This document shows, in pieces, positions 25,101-39,119 of a stretch of 64,000 nucleotides of DNA (within the stretch, counting starts at the first letter, position 1; every line of letters begins with the position of its first letter). The notes under the pieces are model-generated. The model saw nothing but the letters and a program-made list of their open reading frames with translations, was not told where the DNA came from and did no database searches. Position numbers and translations under genes: made by a program. This stretch comes from Anseranas semipalmata (taxonomy: Eukaryota; Chordata; Aves; Anseriformes; Anseranatidae): assembly GCA_013399115.1 (NCBI GenBank), contig VXAA01005665.1, positions 768,167 through 832,166 of the forward strand, written 5' to 3'.

Positions 25101-26846
25101 GAGCTCAGTAAGAGGATGTGATCTGCACACTGGGGCACTGAGACAACTTTTCATCATAAACTGGTATGGGATGATGGTGTTCAAATAATAAAGCTCAAGG
25201 ATGAAAACAAAATGGTGTAATTAAGCAAATATTAGCCACCTTTAGAAGCACTGGCCCCATTAAACAAACAATTTTCTGTGGAGAAAAAAAATGATTAGTT
25301 GTAAATCTTGGTCATGTTATGCAAAGAAGAATTTTATTTTTTGTTTATTTTCTGAGTCCAACCTGTATTTAGAAGCTGTTATATTTTTTTCAATCAAAAT
25401 CAATTTGGTTACTGTTAGTTTTTGAGGAAGTAACTCTACCTAATAAGTCCTCTGTGCTTGGTGACAAATATAAGACAAACTTAGATATACTGAATAGCTT
25501 TTCTAAAAGTGATGACATCAAAAATAAACTTAAATTGCATCTATTTCTTTGTAAAATTAGGAGAAGTACCTCATTTGGTTGCATAGACACGATGATGTCT
25601 TTTCTTGTATTTTTTCTCTTCTGAGTTTTTCAGACTTGTTATTTTTGTATGAGTGAATGGTTTAAGTAGCCAATATGAGTGGAATACTTAAGGTATTAGG
25701 CAGTACTGGTTAAAAAATAAAACAAAAAACACCAAAGCCCACAACTTCAAAGTGAGTATATAGTGTGGATAAAATGAGTATGCCACATCGATAAAATAAG
25801 GCCCCAGGACAGTGTTTGTGGAGCTACCATGTTCATGAGTGCTTTCAGTTCCCATTATATGAGGCTGTGTTAAAGATGAACGAAGTAGCAAACTGCAGGT
25901 ATGGGAGAAAGCAGTTGTTCTGCAGAATCTGTTGGCTGATTAAAAGATTAGGTACTTCAATATATATAATCCAAGTTCCAAAATAATCTTCCACTCATAA
26001 AAACATTTATGATACCTAAAGCCTAAGTACTTTGAGTTCTTGAACGTGCCCAGGTAAGCTTTCGGTTGGATTCCTGTGGAAAATGTTCACAGGATACAAG
26101 AGAAATTGAAGTTCTAAACTCAATTTTCTATCTGAACAACTAGTATTTTACTTGCAGAATGGCTTGATAGAGCATAAAACAAGAGGAAGAGGTTTGTACT
26201 ACCTTTTTTTTTTTAGCTTTTATAATGAGATAAAGAAGTTGATGTAAATTTAGTTCACATTTAGGGGGATAATTTTAATATAAAGGTCTCTTTTATTGAC
26301 AATTTAAGAAAGCAATGGACAACACAGCAATAACACTGTAGTATCATAATTCTAAAAGCACGTTCTATTGCCACCTGTTAATTTTGATCATCCTGGGCCT
26401 AAATCTCCACTGCTGGCAGTGTGCCTTCTTCCTTTTTCTACAGCCCAGCCTGGAGTAATTACTTACAGCAGCCTCTTGTTTGCAAACCTAAGGGTAGAGG
26501 AGGTGAGAGGAAGAGGAGGGGCAGCTGGGGATGTGATATCATATGCTCATTGCCTGCCTGTGCATGAAGTTGCAGCCTCTTTTCTGTAGTGCCATGTCCC
26601 ATGAAAGCTGTCCTGTGTTTATGGGACTGGTGACTCCCAGGGTGGGAAGGGGGAATGGAGAGGAGGTGGTGGTGAAGGAGCCGTGGGTGGTAGGAAAGAT
26701 TCTCAGCTCTGCTTTTCAGTACAGTGTTTGTTGAAGCTCTCACCTTCATCCTTCCTTTCCTGCTGCACAGTGATTCCTGAAGGGGATCCACCTCCTGTGC
26801 TCCCCTGGAACTTGCTGATCCGTTCTTCAGAAGATTTCTTTTTCTT

Positions 26847-26915
26847 TGGGGGTTGAAACTAGATGATCTTTAAGGTCCTTTTCAACCCATGCCATTCTAT
26901 GATTCTATGATTCTT
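26847..26915 (+). mobile_element. CR1 LINE, 3' tail
   Basis: 'ttgaaactagatgatcttta' followed by 'aggtccttttcaacccatgc' and a well-preserved tail 'cattctatgattctatg' mark the terminal ~68 bp of CR1 in sense orientation. The intact tail repeats make this one of the clearest CR1 ends in the window. Confidence 0.92.
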
Positions 26916-27704
26916 AATATCAAGATATGTTATTTCAAATGTGTGAGTTATCAGGAATACAAAATGTTACAAAAGGGTAATTTTTCTGTTTGCACAAAAC
27001 TTGATTTTGGGAACTTAAGTCCTCAAGGGACTCTCATGTTTGCTCATTATAAGGCAACAAGTTTAAAAGGGTTGACAGACAATATGAAAGCTCATCAACT
27101 CTCTGCAGTGAACATTATGCCTCCATTAAAGAATAAAAACATAATGGGCCAGCGAGGAGAAAACGGGGCTTAAAAAAACACCATTGGTATCTTGGGTCCC
27201 TGCAGCAACAGGATCCTTGTTACAGAAATTAGAGATCATCTTAGGAGGGAGCAAACACCACTCTGCAGGGGAGGACCCAGTTCTGCAGGAATGGCCTGGG
27301 TGAGGGAAGGGAGCTCCCTTTTTAATATTGTCAGTGCTTTCATGGATGTTCGTAAAACTTTGCTTTTCCAATTACCAGTATGTTGTCTTACTGTCTAAAG
27401 CTTGGTAAAACCCTGCTTAGTTGAATGAACGTTTTTGTATTTGTCATTTTCTTCCAATTATCTTTGAGCAGTGCATGTTCAAGAATGTTTCTCTGTAAGA
27501 AAAATATTTTGCAGGTACAATGATAAATCAAAAAAGCTAGGATGTTATAGTATGTTTTGTCACAGGTGCCTTACCTCCTGACTTAATTAGATTACTATTT
27601 ATTGTGCTGTAATGATTTCTTTTTCTGCTTGTCCAAATAAGCTTTTGTATTCTATGCATATATATTTTGACTGACAACTGGGTATTTATCCTAACATGCA
27701 TTTT

Positions 27705-27735
27705 AATAAAGTATAGAACAATTAAAAAAAAAAAG
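27705..27735 (+). other. polyadenylation signal plus A-tract (possible retrocopy 3' end)
   Basis: AATAAA at 27705-27710 is followed 13 bases later by twelve A (27724-27735). This spacing is typical of a cleaved, polyadenylated mRNA end. The upstream few hundred bases are AT-rich and 3'-UTR-like but not recognisable. No flanking target-site duplication was found by eye. Confidence 0.3.
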
Positions 27736-30700
27736 ATGACACAAGGAAAGACAAGAAGTTTTCACTAGACTTTATTGTTTATCATTTTTCTTTTATATTA
27801 GAAAAAGATAGAAAAGCTGTATACAGTTCTAGAGTGAAGGCAGTGGAGTGTAGAACCGCATGCCCCTGTCAAATTGATAGAGTGAAGATGTTGAGGGAGA
27901 TAATGGAAACTTTCTATTCAGTGAGGAGTGGAATAAAGAAACCATTTCTAGTCATTTATCAGCGTTGATTGCCTTAGTGCTTTAGGCTTAGATCAGAACT
28001 TGCGTGTTATAAAGAGTTGAACAAATATGGAGATCTACTCTGGAAAATGTAGTTAGGTGAAGCTTATCCTTTGGTGCAGAGAAACTGCTGAAATATTTAA
28101 CATGGAAATTAACTGTAGGTGATAACTACAGTGGTGATACTCAAAAGAATAAACTGCAGGCACTGGTTCTGAAAAGTAAAATGTTTATTTCATAGTGGGA
28201 TAAATGGTCCCTTACAATACAAACAGTTCCACATTTCTCATTTGACCTTATTGCAAGCAAACAACGGCAATAAAATAAACCCTCATTTCAGTTGCACTAG
28301 TTCATATGGTTCATTCTTTGGGAAACATCAGGATTCACTTAAGTTTTCTTCACACCTGGCTTTATCGGTCAAAAGACACTTATGTATTCCACACCTGCTA
28401 GTACCTTGTCTCTGCAATCATAGTTGCAACAATTAGTATATTAATCGTTCAGGAATTTTTATTATGCAACCTACTGAAGTTTTAACATACTGTAATTTTA
28501 CAGTAGTGTCATTATGGTTGCCTACTAGGAATTTTATGTTCAATTTCTGTGACGTTTGGGTGTTCATGACTTGTAGTTTGGACTTGTCCAGAAGCCTAGA
28601 TTTTGCAAGAGTTTGTGCAAGAACATAGGAACACAAGGGTTTGCATCTCAGCAACTGAAACCAAGTGACGTACAAGTTAATTGAACAGATGCCACTTATG
28701 TATTCAAGAATTTGCTGTTCTCACATAAAAAAACTGCAATAGAAATAATAGAAATGTTAAGCATTTTTTCATCTGCTTCCATTATTTCCAAAATATGAAA
28801 TTGTTATTAATCGATAGTAATTTTATTAGCCTAGGGTCAGGGGTGTTCATTATAATAAAAGCTCTGGTGATTGCTGTAGCTGAGAATGAATTAGAATTTC
28901 TGTGTTGAGTCGCAGGTTTCAAAACCGATATTCATCAGTTTTAGACATCTTCTGATGGAGAAGAATGCACATGTGAGTTGGTATATAAATACAACAGAAA
29001 GCTACCTCAGATTTATGAATTATTTTTTTTAATAATACGAAGAGGTGGAAGGCAGAAGCAAAATTAAAATATAAGATTGCATATAGTGGGAAGAGAGAGA
29101 AATTTTTACACCAAAAACTGTATTTAAACTGTGAAGGTTGTAAACCATAAAATAAAAATTCCACACATGAGGAATTTTCATCAGGGACATTACAAGGATG
29201 AAGTATCTATTGAGGTGAATCGGATTTCCTGATTTATTCTGGACAGTTTCTTTTAGTAGAAACACTTCGGGTGTTTTTTATTGTCTTTATGTTCCTTCTT
29301 TCTCACTGGCCTCCTTGTTAGAGGTAAAAATGTTTTAAAAAATTGTGGAAGATTACTGAATTGTGGAGAACTTTGGTATTACTTTGATCACTAGTTGATC
29401 TATTTATATGCTGTTTGTTTCACTTTGGTATTGTAAGAAGTAAGCTAGAGAAGTGACTGGTCAGTGGAGTTTCGTGATGTTTTTCTTTTCTCCTTTAGCC
29501 AGCTACTTAATGGGAATCTATACGTTATTTGGGTCAATCTGATTTTGATAACATGCTTCGAACTATTGTTGTCTCTCTAAAGCTGAAATTGCTAGTATCC
29601 ATTTGTCTAATTTTAGGTACAGTATTTTTTATTGTTTTATTCTTAATCCTGGCTTTAAATCAGAATGATTTGGGCTTTCTATTGTTTTATTGGTCTTTTC
29701 TGTATAACTGTCAATACCTGTTCCTCAGCTTTGCAACATTTGTTTTCATGTTTTGACTTCTGGGATTCCTTCTCTTAATTTTCATTGAAAATTATGATGT
29801 TTCTGTTAAGATTCAGGCTAAAGCAAAAAAGTTGTATTTACAAAATAGGCTGTAAATAAAAATGTCAGAAAGAAAGAATTTTCTGTTAAAACCTTTAATT
29901 TTTACAGAACTAGTTTTACTATATTATTGTAAAAAAACGATTTCTTGATATTCTTTTCATTGTCTCACAACTGAAGATGCTCTCTATACATTAGTAGAGC
30001 TAGAATTTTTTAAAAACAGTTGCTTCTTTCTATATCTTTAGGGGCTCAAAGAAAATATAATTATTACAGTGATAGTTAAGATGATACTGACCATTTAGAC
30101 GGTATGTTCTCAGAAGCTAAGCTGAAGTTTAGCTCAAGGCTAACCTGACGGGTTATAGTTCACATTGGTAAGTATGAATAACTTACTACTATGTTTCTTC
30201 CGTGTGAGTGGCAAGTCATTACACATGTGCTCAAAGTTTTCAGAACTCTTAAATCATGGCACAGATATGACTATTATGTATAAAAATGTATTCCCTATAT
30301 AGTTCAGTTAATTGTTATTTTGTTGGATGTAGCCTGTCTATGCTTAAATATTTGTGGATGTGTGGAATTAAAGAAGTTAATAGCTTTAATATAATTGGGC
30401 ACTGTATTGAACTCCTACCTGAGAAGAAATTATGAGAAGTATAAAACAAGCACTGGGAAGTCGAAGTCGTTTTAGAATCGTAGTTAATAATGACTATGAG
30501 TCCAAAATATTTGTTGAATATGCGATACAAATGTTAAATAGGTGGCAATATAGTCATGATAACTAGTATATTAGCCAGGAGTATTCACTATCTTTCACTT
30601 TTTTTAAATTACCATCTTAAATTTTTGATTTTCACTGTTGTTTTAGTAAGACGTCCCTTCTGCAGCACAGGTTGCTCTGCAGGAGATTCACAAGACTTGT

Positions 30701-31438
30701 CTTTATATAAGCCCAATTTCTGTAAAAGTGCATGTTGTTAATTAAAACAACTAAAATCTAGTAAGGAATACTATCTATTTCAGATGTTTTTATTGAATAG
30801 TTACCTGAAATGTTTCATAAAGTTTTCAAATTGTCTGCTAATGTTGATGAAGTACCAAGGTATATTGAAGACTAAAACAATAGAAAATGATGAGATACTT
30901 GACCTGATGTGGTCAGCCTTAACTGCAGAGGACTAAGAATCAGTTTTAATGTGCAAGCAACAACTGAGGCGAAATGCCATTTTCAATATCCGTTCAAAAA
31001 ATACTTGCTAAAAAAATAGTTGCTAACAGTAGAAGAGAAATACCTATTTATTTCTCAGTTCTTACTCCATGTTTTCTTTTGTTAATTTTAAACACTAGAT
31101 AAATCTGGAGAGTATTAGAATTAAAAGCTCTCATTAAGTAAGTGAACACAAGTGAAATGAAAACAGTACATTAATCCATTATGTGATATGGTGCTGCTAG
31201 GTTTGTTAAGTAACAAGTTCTTTTTTTCAAGGGCAATCACAAAATTGAAACTCTGTAGCATTGCTCAGATAAGGTATACAGGTAATGAAGTGAGTTTCAT
31301 ATTGTTAAGAAGTAAAATGATGAAGGTTATGCACCATCATAAAATACTCAAAATATGAACAGCTATTTGTAGCAAATACTGAATGTCCTTTCCCAAAGGT
31401 TTTCTCCTCTTGATTTCTTGTGAATTAGTTACCTAATT

Positions 31439-31464
31439 AAAAAAAAAAAAAGAAAAAAGAAAAG
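31439..31464 (+). repeat. A-rich low-complexity tract
   Basis: Thirteen A followed by 'gaaaaaagaaaag'. A simple A-rich tract. Confidence 0.85.
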
Positions 31465-32008
31465 ATTAAATAATAACTTTGTTCTTGTAGCAATATGGGC
31501 TTTTTCATCATTTGAATGAATTTCATTTGCAGACATAACATGTTGTGATATAAACAGTCTGAATATGTCTGTTACTTGTAATGACCAGAAGTCTTACAAT
31601 CCTAAAGTAAACCTGGATTTGGAAATGAAATGAAACACCATTTGCATAGGTAAAAAGGGAGGAAAAAAGTTTTGAAATATAGAAAAAGAGATGTTATGCT
31701 CTGTTTTGCCTGAAGGAGGGGCAAAAGGCTGCTTTTTATTGAGGTGCTTTTTTATTAGAGGGAGGCAAAGTGCAATTAGTGTTACAGAATCTACTGTTAA
31801 AATCTATTGTTATAGGGTTAACGACTTGATAATGCTAACAGTATTTCTCACTGCTAAAATATCTCCTCTTCCTCCTTGGTTTGAGGGAAGGTCCCTCTGG
31901 CAATCATTTCATCCTTCTTGATTTGTGAGCTTTTGCAATCTGTAGGCAGGAATTGGGTGAAACATATATTTGTTGCTATAGCAGATGACCTCCGCTAACC
32001 AACATTTC

Positions 32009-32056
32009 TTTTTTTTTTTTTTTTTTTTTTTTTGTTCATTTGATTTTTTTTTTTNA
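32009..32056. repeat. T25 run and undetermined base
   Basis: T from 32009 to 32033 (25 bp), then a second T tract interrupted by a single N at 32055. The N marks assembly uncertainty in homopolymer sequence, not a biological feature. Confidence 0.95.
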
Positions 32057-35000
32057 TTCTTTTTTTCTGTTTAATGACTATGAGATTCTTGCAGACTGTG
32101 ATCTTTTTTTTTTTTTATTAGACCTCAAAGCCTATCTGATTCTTAGCCTGAATGTTTTAGTCTTACTAACAATACAAAATTTGCTGAGGAAGCCAAGGAA
32201 ACAGCATGGGAAGCAACATCTTCAGCAGGCTGAGAGGTCTGTCTCTGTCCTTACCTGTCAGACTCTCTTGGTGCAGTAGGTCAAAGGAAAGGTCTTTATG
32301 TGAGCTTAGAGTTTGGAGAGAACTATCTGCTTGTTACCTAGTTAATAAAGAGCAGTCATAATATTTTTCTGACATATGAAGGGGGATGGTAAGAGGAAAT
32401 TATTGAAGATCAGTTCTGTGATATTCAGCAGTGTACTGTCAGATCTCTTGGTACTTGTCATTTGCAAGCCACAAGTGCTCCTCATCACCATGTCTTGGTG
32501 TGTGTTGAACTTCTCTTTCTGGGGGAATGTCTTGTTACCGTTGTTGGTGTATTTGTTATTTGGAGATGAGTCCTAGCAGACTACACTCTTCATAGGACTT
32601 CGACAGTTTTCTTTTCCTCTCAGTTTACTTAAGGACTGGTGGCCTAAAAATTGCTGTAGTACTTCATATCTATTTCTGGGCCTAGTGTCAGCAGAGATGG
32701 CTGACATACAACCCTCAATATATCTAGAAAGAAGCTGGATGTTAGGACGCAGTTGTGGGGGACATCTGGCTCAGAGCGTTTTCCTGTCCTTACTCCACTG
32801 GCATCCAAACTGATTACGCTTCCAGAACATTACAAAATCAGTCTCTCCCTTCTCATTCCCTCCTTTTCTCCTGTCCAACAATGTGTGTACTCTTTTCATT
32901 GGCTTTGGAGGAACAAGTGGGTTGAGAACATTGTCATTGACAAAATTGCTTTGTGTTTGTAGTTGTTTAATATATTATGGACACATTTTACGGCCATTTT
33001 GTTTGGCTTTGGGTAACAACATAAATTTCTGAAGAGGGGAAGGACTGACTTCTTCCTGTGGAAGGAATAAATACTGCAGATTCATGACAATGGAAAACAG
33101 CGACTTTCATCTCTGTACTGTCAATCTGATTACATTTTCAGTAGGTAATGAGTGACAGTTGTTACCAACTTATGGCTGCACGGTGACCTATGTGAAAGCA
33201 ATTGCGATCTTGTTCCATTTCATGGTCTGCAGGTGTCTACACTGCAGAATAAGCCAACAAAATTGACAGTAATTGGCACTGGTTTCAGCAGCCTCTGCAA
33301 GAGGTCAAGGACAACCCAGCATTCCTGGACATTGCTCAGGCATTTTGGAGTAGTCTGAGGAAACTCTTGCTGTTTACCAAGCTCTGACTGTCCTAAGGAT
33401 CAAGAGAGATTTTTCTTTCCAGGAATGACAGTTTCATCGCCTATCTTTCCTTTTCAAAAAATAAACAGTGAAAGGGAGATGAGACCATCACGTAGTTATG
33501 AAAGTATTAATTCCTTGATCAAAGTACCTGAATGGATTAATATCTTCCATATTTTTAAATAAAATTAGGAATTTCCTTGTGATAGTGATATTTTTGTTTT
33601 CGGTTTTAAGAATAAGGGGAAAAATGGTGTTTTTATGCATGTGTTTGTGTATACATGTGCGCATATATACACATTCGGAAATGGGGTTTTATGGGAACCT
33701 ATTAAGCACATCATATTTTGCTTGGTTGGTGATTTGTTATGATAGAACATTGCATGATTAATAACAATTAAATGCCAATAAATCCTTAATTGGGCCTTAT
33801 GCTCTACTTGTGCAATCATTTCCTTTTGTATTTACCCAACAGTCAGCTATCAACAACTTTTAGGATCCACCATGAACCTGTGTATTTTGTGGGTATAAAG
33901 TGATTTTCCTTTTTTCTTTTTTTTTTTTCTCTGAATGGAATGACTCATGCTTTGCGTTTTAGTTCTGAAGGAAGATATATTGGTTCTCTTCTGCTGAACA
34001 AATAGTTTCTTCTTTTTCCCTCACCCTCATTATCTTACCCAGTGATGGTTAAAGAAGTGGTATCAAAAGTTTACCAGTTTCAAATTGATATTTAAATGTA
34101 GCTGCCTTAGAATTTTTGCAGGGACAGCTGAAAGAGGCTCGTCAAGTGTCTAATGAATCACTCTGTTATCAAATCACCCTTTTCTTTGGAGAGAAAGGTA
34201 TTGGAAGGAGAAGTAAGGAATTTCCTCCCCTCCTGTATAAGCCGAAGAGTAAGAGTGAATAACTATTTCACAGGTATACATGGGGTGGTATATACTAGCT
34301 TGGCCTCTAGGAAGCGAGGCTGGGGTCATTTCTGCTGAGAACAGTCCTCCTCTCCTGCGCTTATGGCTTAGGTTTGGTCCTAGTGGTGCCATTCCTCCCT
34401 GTTCATACAAGCTGGTTAAGTACTAACTGTGCAACTGTGTCCATTCCTTGCTCCCAGAATTTTACCTAACAAAACTAATATAAAAATTTTAATAGCATCA
34501 AGAAAATAGATACGTTAATTCATTATTCACTTGTATTTTCCTTTTAATACTCTTGAGTACCATAATTACTTAACTAGCTGTGAGTACTCTTTAAATCAAA
34601 ACTTGTGTAAACTCTTACTTCTAGAATATATTTCTAGAAAAGAGGAAAAAATAGCATTGTAAATATTAGTTTAAAGGTAAACTGTTTACAGCCCATTTCT
34701 AATTGATTTGTATTTGCAGAAATTTCAGTCACTACCGAAGGAGAACTCATATAGATGTTATTATAAACACTGTTGCAAACAAATTTTGGATTAATAAAAA
34801 GTAATACGCCATGTAATTTGTCCAGTAGTGCATCTTGATTTAATCAGCATTGCCTTTAAGAGTATTAAACAAAGGGATCTGTATTTGCCTAAATGTTTTC
34901 CCTTTGTTTTATTTCTGATGTGAAAATTAAACAGTATTGGTTTTACTGTTGTGTAAACTGTTCACTCATACTTAGGATATGATTTGCTTGCTTTCTTTTT

Positions 35001-37351
35001 TCAGGCTGTGAGTATTTCTATATTAGGAATTCATTTTTGAGTCTTGACCCTGATTTCCCACTCTTCTTTCAGTTTCTGACCAGTTGATTTACTACATATT
35101 TCATATTTCTATGTATTTCACTTGGGTTGGAGCAAACTCAGTAATATTTTGTTGCTTACATGACAGATGCATTTTGATTCTTGTTATATTCCCTGAATGA
35201 CTTGTGTGTATTTCTCTGTTGGAATACGATGCTTCTTTTTACTATGTCATTTATAGATACCTTGAGAAATTTTTGGTCAATATCAATTTTGCTCCCTTGC
35301 ATATGGAGCCAGTGAAGCCCATGTTAGCATTTAAATGTATATTGATTGTTTAGTGATCAGTTGTGTAAACTTGTTTATCATTATTCAGCATAATGTGCTG
35401 TGTTTTTAGATATGTGACTGCCATTAAGTGCTGTGAGTCATAGTTTAACATAATGGCTGGTTTAGAACTAGAGGGTGAGTCTTACTCATGGTAGTGCTCT
35501 TTGAGACTCTGGAATTAAAGGTGGCAGAAGTACAAAATACTATAGATACTCATCTTCTCTAAGATGACAGTATATGGTGAATCTGTAAATATGTGTGATA
35601 AAATGTGAGTTTCAGAAGCAGGAAATAATTGTCCAATAACCAGTGCATTAGCAGATACTTCAGGAAACCAGGTGAAATCTTTCTTCTGCCACTGAATTCG
35701 TTTGTGATTTTAGGTAAATTACTGAGGGCCAGATTTTACAAAAACATCAAACTTTTTTTTTTTTTTTGTACGTATCCTTCCCCTTTCGCTAGGAGTATAA
35801 AATCATGCAAAACTGTGAACACAAGAGCTGTGAGGTGCTCTAGCAGTAGGGGACTTGCATATGTGTGAAAGCTCCTAAAATAGACTAATAATACACTGAT
35901 AATGTCTAGTGCAAGTTTTTGTGGCCTCCTTTCTACACAGAGCGTTTATTTTGTTATAAATTATAGGGAAAGAAATAGTTTGTCAAGGTTGGGAAGCTGG
36001 ACATCACATACTTTAAAATAAACTTTATAATTCCAAGGAACAAAAAATAAGCATCCAGACCCTGATCAGTGCAGAGAGTGGGGAAGAAAGAGGAGCAGGA
36101 GACTACATGGTGACAGCAGATGTTTGTGGCAGATGAAGTAAGAGGCTTTTGCAGTATTTGTAGTCAAGAAGCTAACTTTAGTGTCGAAATCTGGTGTCAT
36201 TTGAGAGTTCAAGGAAGCTTGTTGTTACTTTCCTGAATTGCAAGTGTTTAAATGCAGTGGATTCAACTCTGTGTGTATGAAAAAGCCAATCATTTAATTA
36301 AATGTTTTTTGTGTTAAATTTTATAATGAGGGAAAATGGATTTAATCCTGTAATTTTTAATGTAATGAGGTTTCTGTCTCAGCTGTGACTTTGGAGGACA
36401 TTTTATTTTCCTTTATTCATCTTTGTATTCATGATTTCTGGAGAGAAGTGATTATTGTGGAAAAAGTAGGAACAAGGACCAAGATTAAGAATTTTTTAAC
36501 TTGGATGATTTTATTTCCCAACATCACATTTAATCAAGCAACTAGAAACATTTAAAACTGTCTCCAATATTATGGTGGAAATTAAGCAGTTACGGACATA
36601 AATAAACATATTTTGCTGTGTCAGTTGAGTACTGTAGGTTCCTACAGTCACCCACTGCTTCGCGTTCTCTGGAGGGAACGAGGAGGAAGGTTATGGAAGA
36701 ACAGAAATAGAACTGCTGAACAGCCCAGTCGTATTTTAAAGTATCTCTGAGTTTTAGTTGTCGTCTACTTTATCGATGCTATATTTCAGGAATTGGCTGC
36801 TACTTGGTTTTGTTTTACATGAGTAGTTTGATTACAGAGCTCTAAATAGCATAGGGTTGGAGAGATGCGACAGAATACCTGTCCTTTACCGAGTTTCTGC
36901 AATTATATTGGTCTTCAGGAGAAGTATAGTGTCTGTGCTGTTGGGCAGCATTCTTAGGAGAAAAGCCAGGCTTCTGGAATTCACTGACTTCTTGTCCAAA
37001 GTTTTTCTTTTAATTTGATAAACCTACATGTTTGACTTGTACTTATAATGAAATCTCACATGAGAACTTTATGACAACTGCTCATCTTCTTTTATTACAG
37101 TTTGAAAGATTCAAATTGATTGAAACCAAGAAAATAGATTTAAGTTGAAGGGGTTTATTAGGTTTCTTTATACAATTTTTGAAATCTGAAGAAAATTGAA
37201 ATTTGAAGAAAGAAGAAAAATGCATGAGAAGTCTTAATTATTTTGAATCATTTGCTGTTCGTGCTGTTTATAAAGTTATTTTTTTGTATGTGCATATACA
37301 TGTCTCTGTACATACATGCATACACATACTTTTTTCTACTGCTATATAGTT

Positions 37352-37397
37352 GGCAGACTATAGAAGACTAGAAGACTACTATAGGAGACTATAGAGG
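37352..37397 (+). repeat. short GACTATAG-type tandem repeat
   Basis: Four to five imperfect copies of an 'agactatag' unit ('cagactatagaagactag' onward) lie immediately before and run into a CR1 tail remnant. Confidence 0.6.
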
Positions 37398-37426
37398 TCC
37401 CTTCCAACCCTGCCCATTCTGTGATA
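37390..37426 (+). mobile_element. CR1 LINE, 3' tail remnant
   Basis: 'gaggtcccttccaaccctgc' followed by 'ccattctgtgat' matches the last ~36 bp of CR1 in sense orientation. The preceding sequence is replaced by a short tandem repeat, so the rest of the element is lost or unrecognisable. Confidence 0.75.
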
Positions 37427-38634
37427 TGTCTTCAGATGATCCCTACTCCTTATGTAATTTGTGCATTTATGCTCTTGACTGTAGCATCTTATGTGATCAT
37501 CTTCAGTGACATAAGAAATGTTAAAGGTTCAGGAACTAACTCTCTAAAAGCAATGCCAGTGAAACATGAAATATCCTGAGGATACATAGTTCATTAGTGA
37601 TTATTATTCTCAGTTGTTACTGTCTTTTTACCTGTTAGCAACACTCAACAGTCTGAAAAATGTATCCTCTTTCTTGTTAAATTGAAGGTATTAGTCCATA
37701 TTACTCAAATCAATATTTAATTATTAGTCATGCAGTGTTTTCTGGATTTCTGGATGATAATATTTCAAAGCAGACTTAGGGTTGTGCATGTATTTTCTTT
37801 CTTTTTTATTCTTTTTTTCTTGTTTTCCTCTTTTTTTTGGAAAGACAAAATCCTCTATTGTTTCAGATGCTAGTAAGATCCTAAACTTCAAGCCATATGT
37901 CCAAATATCTGTGCTTTAAAGCTTTCATACATGAGATTGGGCACTTGACTTTCCTGTAAGAATAAAGTGGCTCTGGGTAAGTAGTTTAGAATTTACTCCT
38001 TGAAATAGGATCAGAAATATGATGTTACAGTGTCTTAAGCCTTGATCCTGATATTGATGAATTTTTATGCCTAATTTTATTGTGTTTTGATGCAGAGATG
38101 AACAGTAACCATAGCACTTAGTAACCAGCACTTAATAACTATATTTATTACTGTTCAGGTATTTCGTGGGTTTTGAGCACTTCAGTGAAAATAAATGCAA
38201 ATTGGAAATAGACTTTTAAAAATTAGTGTGTCATTAAATCTTGAATGCTGTTGTGAAGAAATCTGAGGTTGTATAGATAAGCTATTTTTTGCCTCCAATT
38301 ATAGCTTATACATTATAGTCATCAGTCTTTTTTGATTTATCACCCTCTTTCAGTAAAGTTTATTATGAGATGTTTACCGGGATGCCTGTAGTGTTGATTG
38401 GCTTCGTGCCATGCTTGTGAGATGATATGTTTTATTGCTCTGAAGATCTTTAGGTTAAATGTTACTTTCAAATCTGAGCTTGTGGTGAAATACTTCTTCT
38501 TTCATTTCTGTTTTTAATGTCAGTGGTTGATGCTCTGACTACAGTTGGCTGTTCATAGGATTGAGCATTACACTTGGGTTTCTTTCAAAATGCAGTGTTC
38601 TTCCCGATACAACTTCAGTGACCCCTACTATGAG
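37427..38634. other. 1.2 kb AT-rich DNA, no feature seen
   Basis: Unique-looking AT-rich sequence with pyrimidine-rich tracts near 37797-37840. No gene or named repeat. Confidence 0.5.
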
Positions 38635-38697
38635 CATGGGCTTGGACCAGGTGACTTCTGAAGGTCCCTAACTTAAATTACTCTACTATTCTAAATT
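38635..38697 (+). mobile_element. CR1 LINE, 3' tail (diverged)
   Basis: 'gggcttggaccaggtgactt' followed by 'ctgaaggtccctaacttaaa' and 'ctctactattcta' follows the CR1 terminal pattern (ttggaccagatgacctcc, aggtccc, tail) with several substitutions and a loss in the 'ttccaacc' core. Confidence 0.72.
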
Positions 38698-39088
38698 TTT
38701 CAGTGGTCAGATGGTTGCCACATTCTTAGGGAATTCAAGCCTGTAGGCAGTCCTATCAGGGAAAGCAGGGCAAATAGCTTATACTTGCAGGAGTGCTTAA
38801 TCTAGTCCATGTTAAGAGATCCCTTACTTTTACTTGTAGATTTTTTTCCAAAGTCTGTGAAATAAGATGCTTTAAATCATAAAAATAAGAGTAATGTTTT
38901 AACACTAATAGCTGCAGCCATCTTTAGATGTCTAGCATTTAGAATTACATTCTCTGATGTATTTCTCAGGAGACTCCAGATTCTGGGGAGGACTCTTCTT
39001 TCATTGCTATGATTTTTGTTTTGTTGTTTGTTGCTTCGTTGCTGTGATTATATTTGTGACTGTGAGGAGAAGCTTGAAACCATGAGAT

Positions 39089-39119
<31 letters not shown>

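Larger units (their letters stand above)
18001..26846. other. 8.8 kb AT-rich DNA, no secure gene
   Basis: No named repeat of any length is visible. It holds several simple repeats (listed), an exon-like open segment near 21921-22121, and a moderately GC-rich stretch near 24650-24880 preceded by good acceptor-like tracts at 24521-24523 and 24573-24575. None of these is strong enough to call a gene. Confidence 0.5.
26916..37351. other. 10.4 kb AT-rich DNA, no gene seen
   Basis: No transposable element could be named and no coding exon supported. It contains a cDNA-like 3' end at 27705-27735, an A-rich tract at 31439-31464, a long T run with a nearby undetermined base at 32009-32055, and many weak AT-rich frames. 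Confidence 0.5.
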
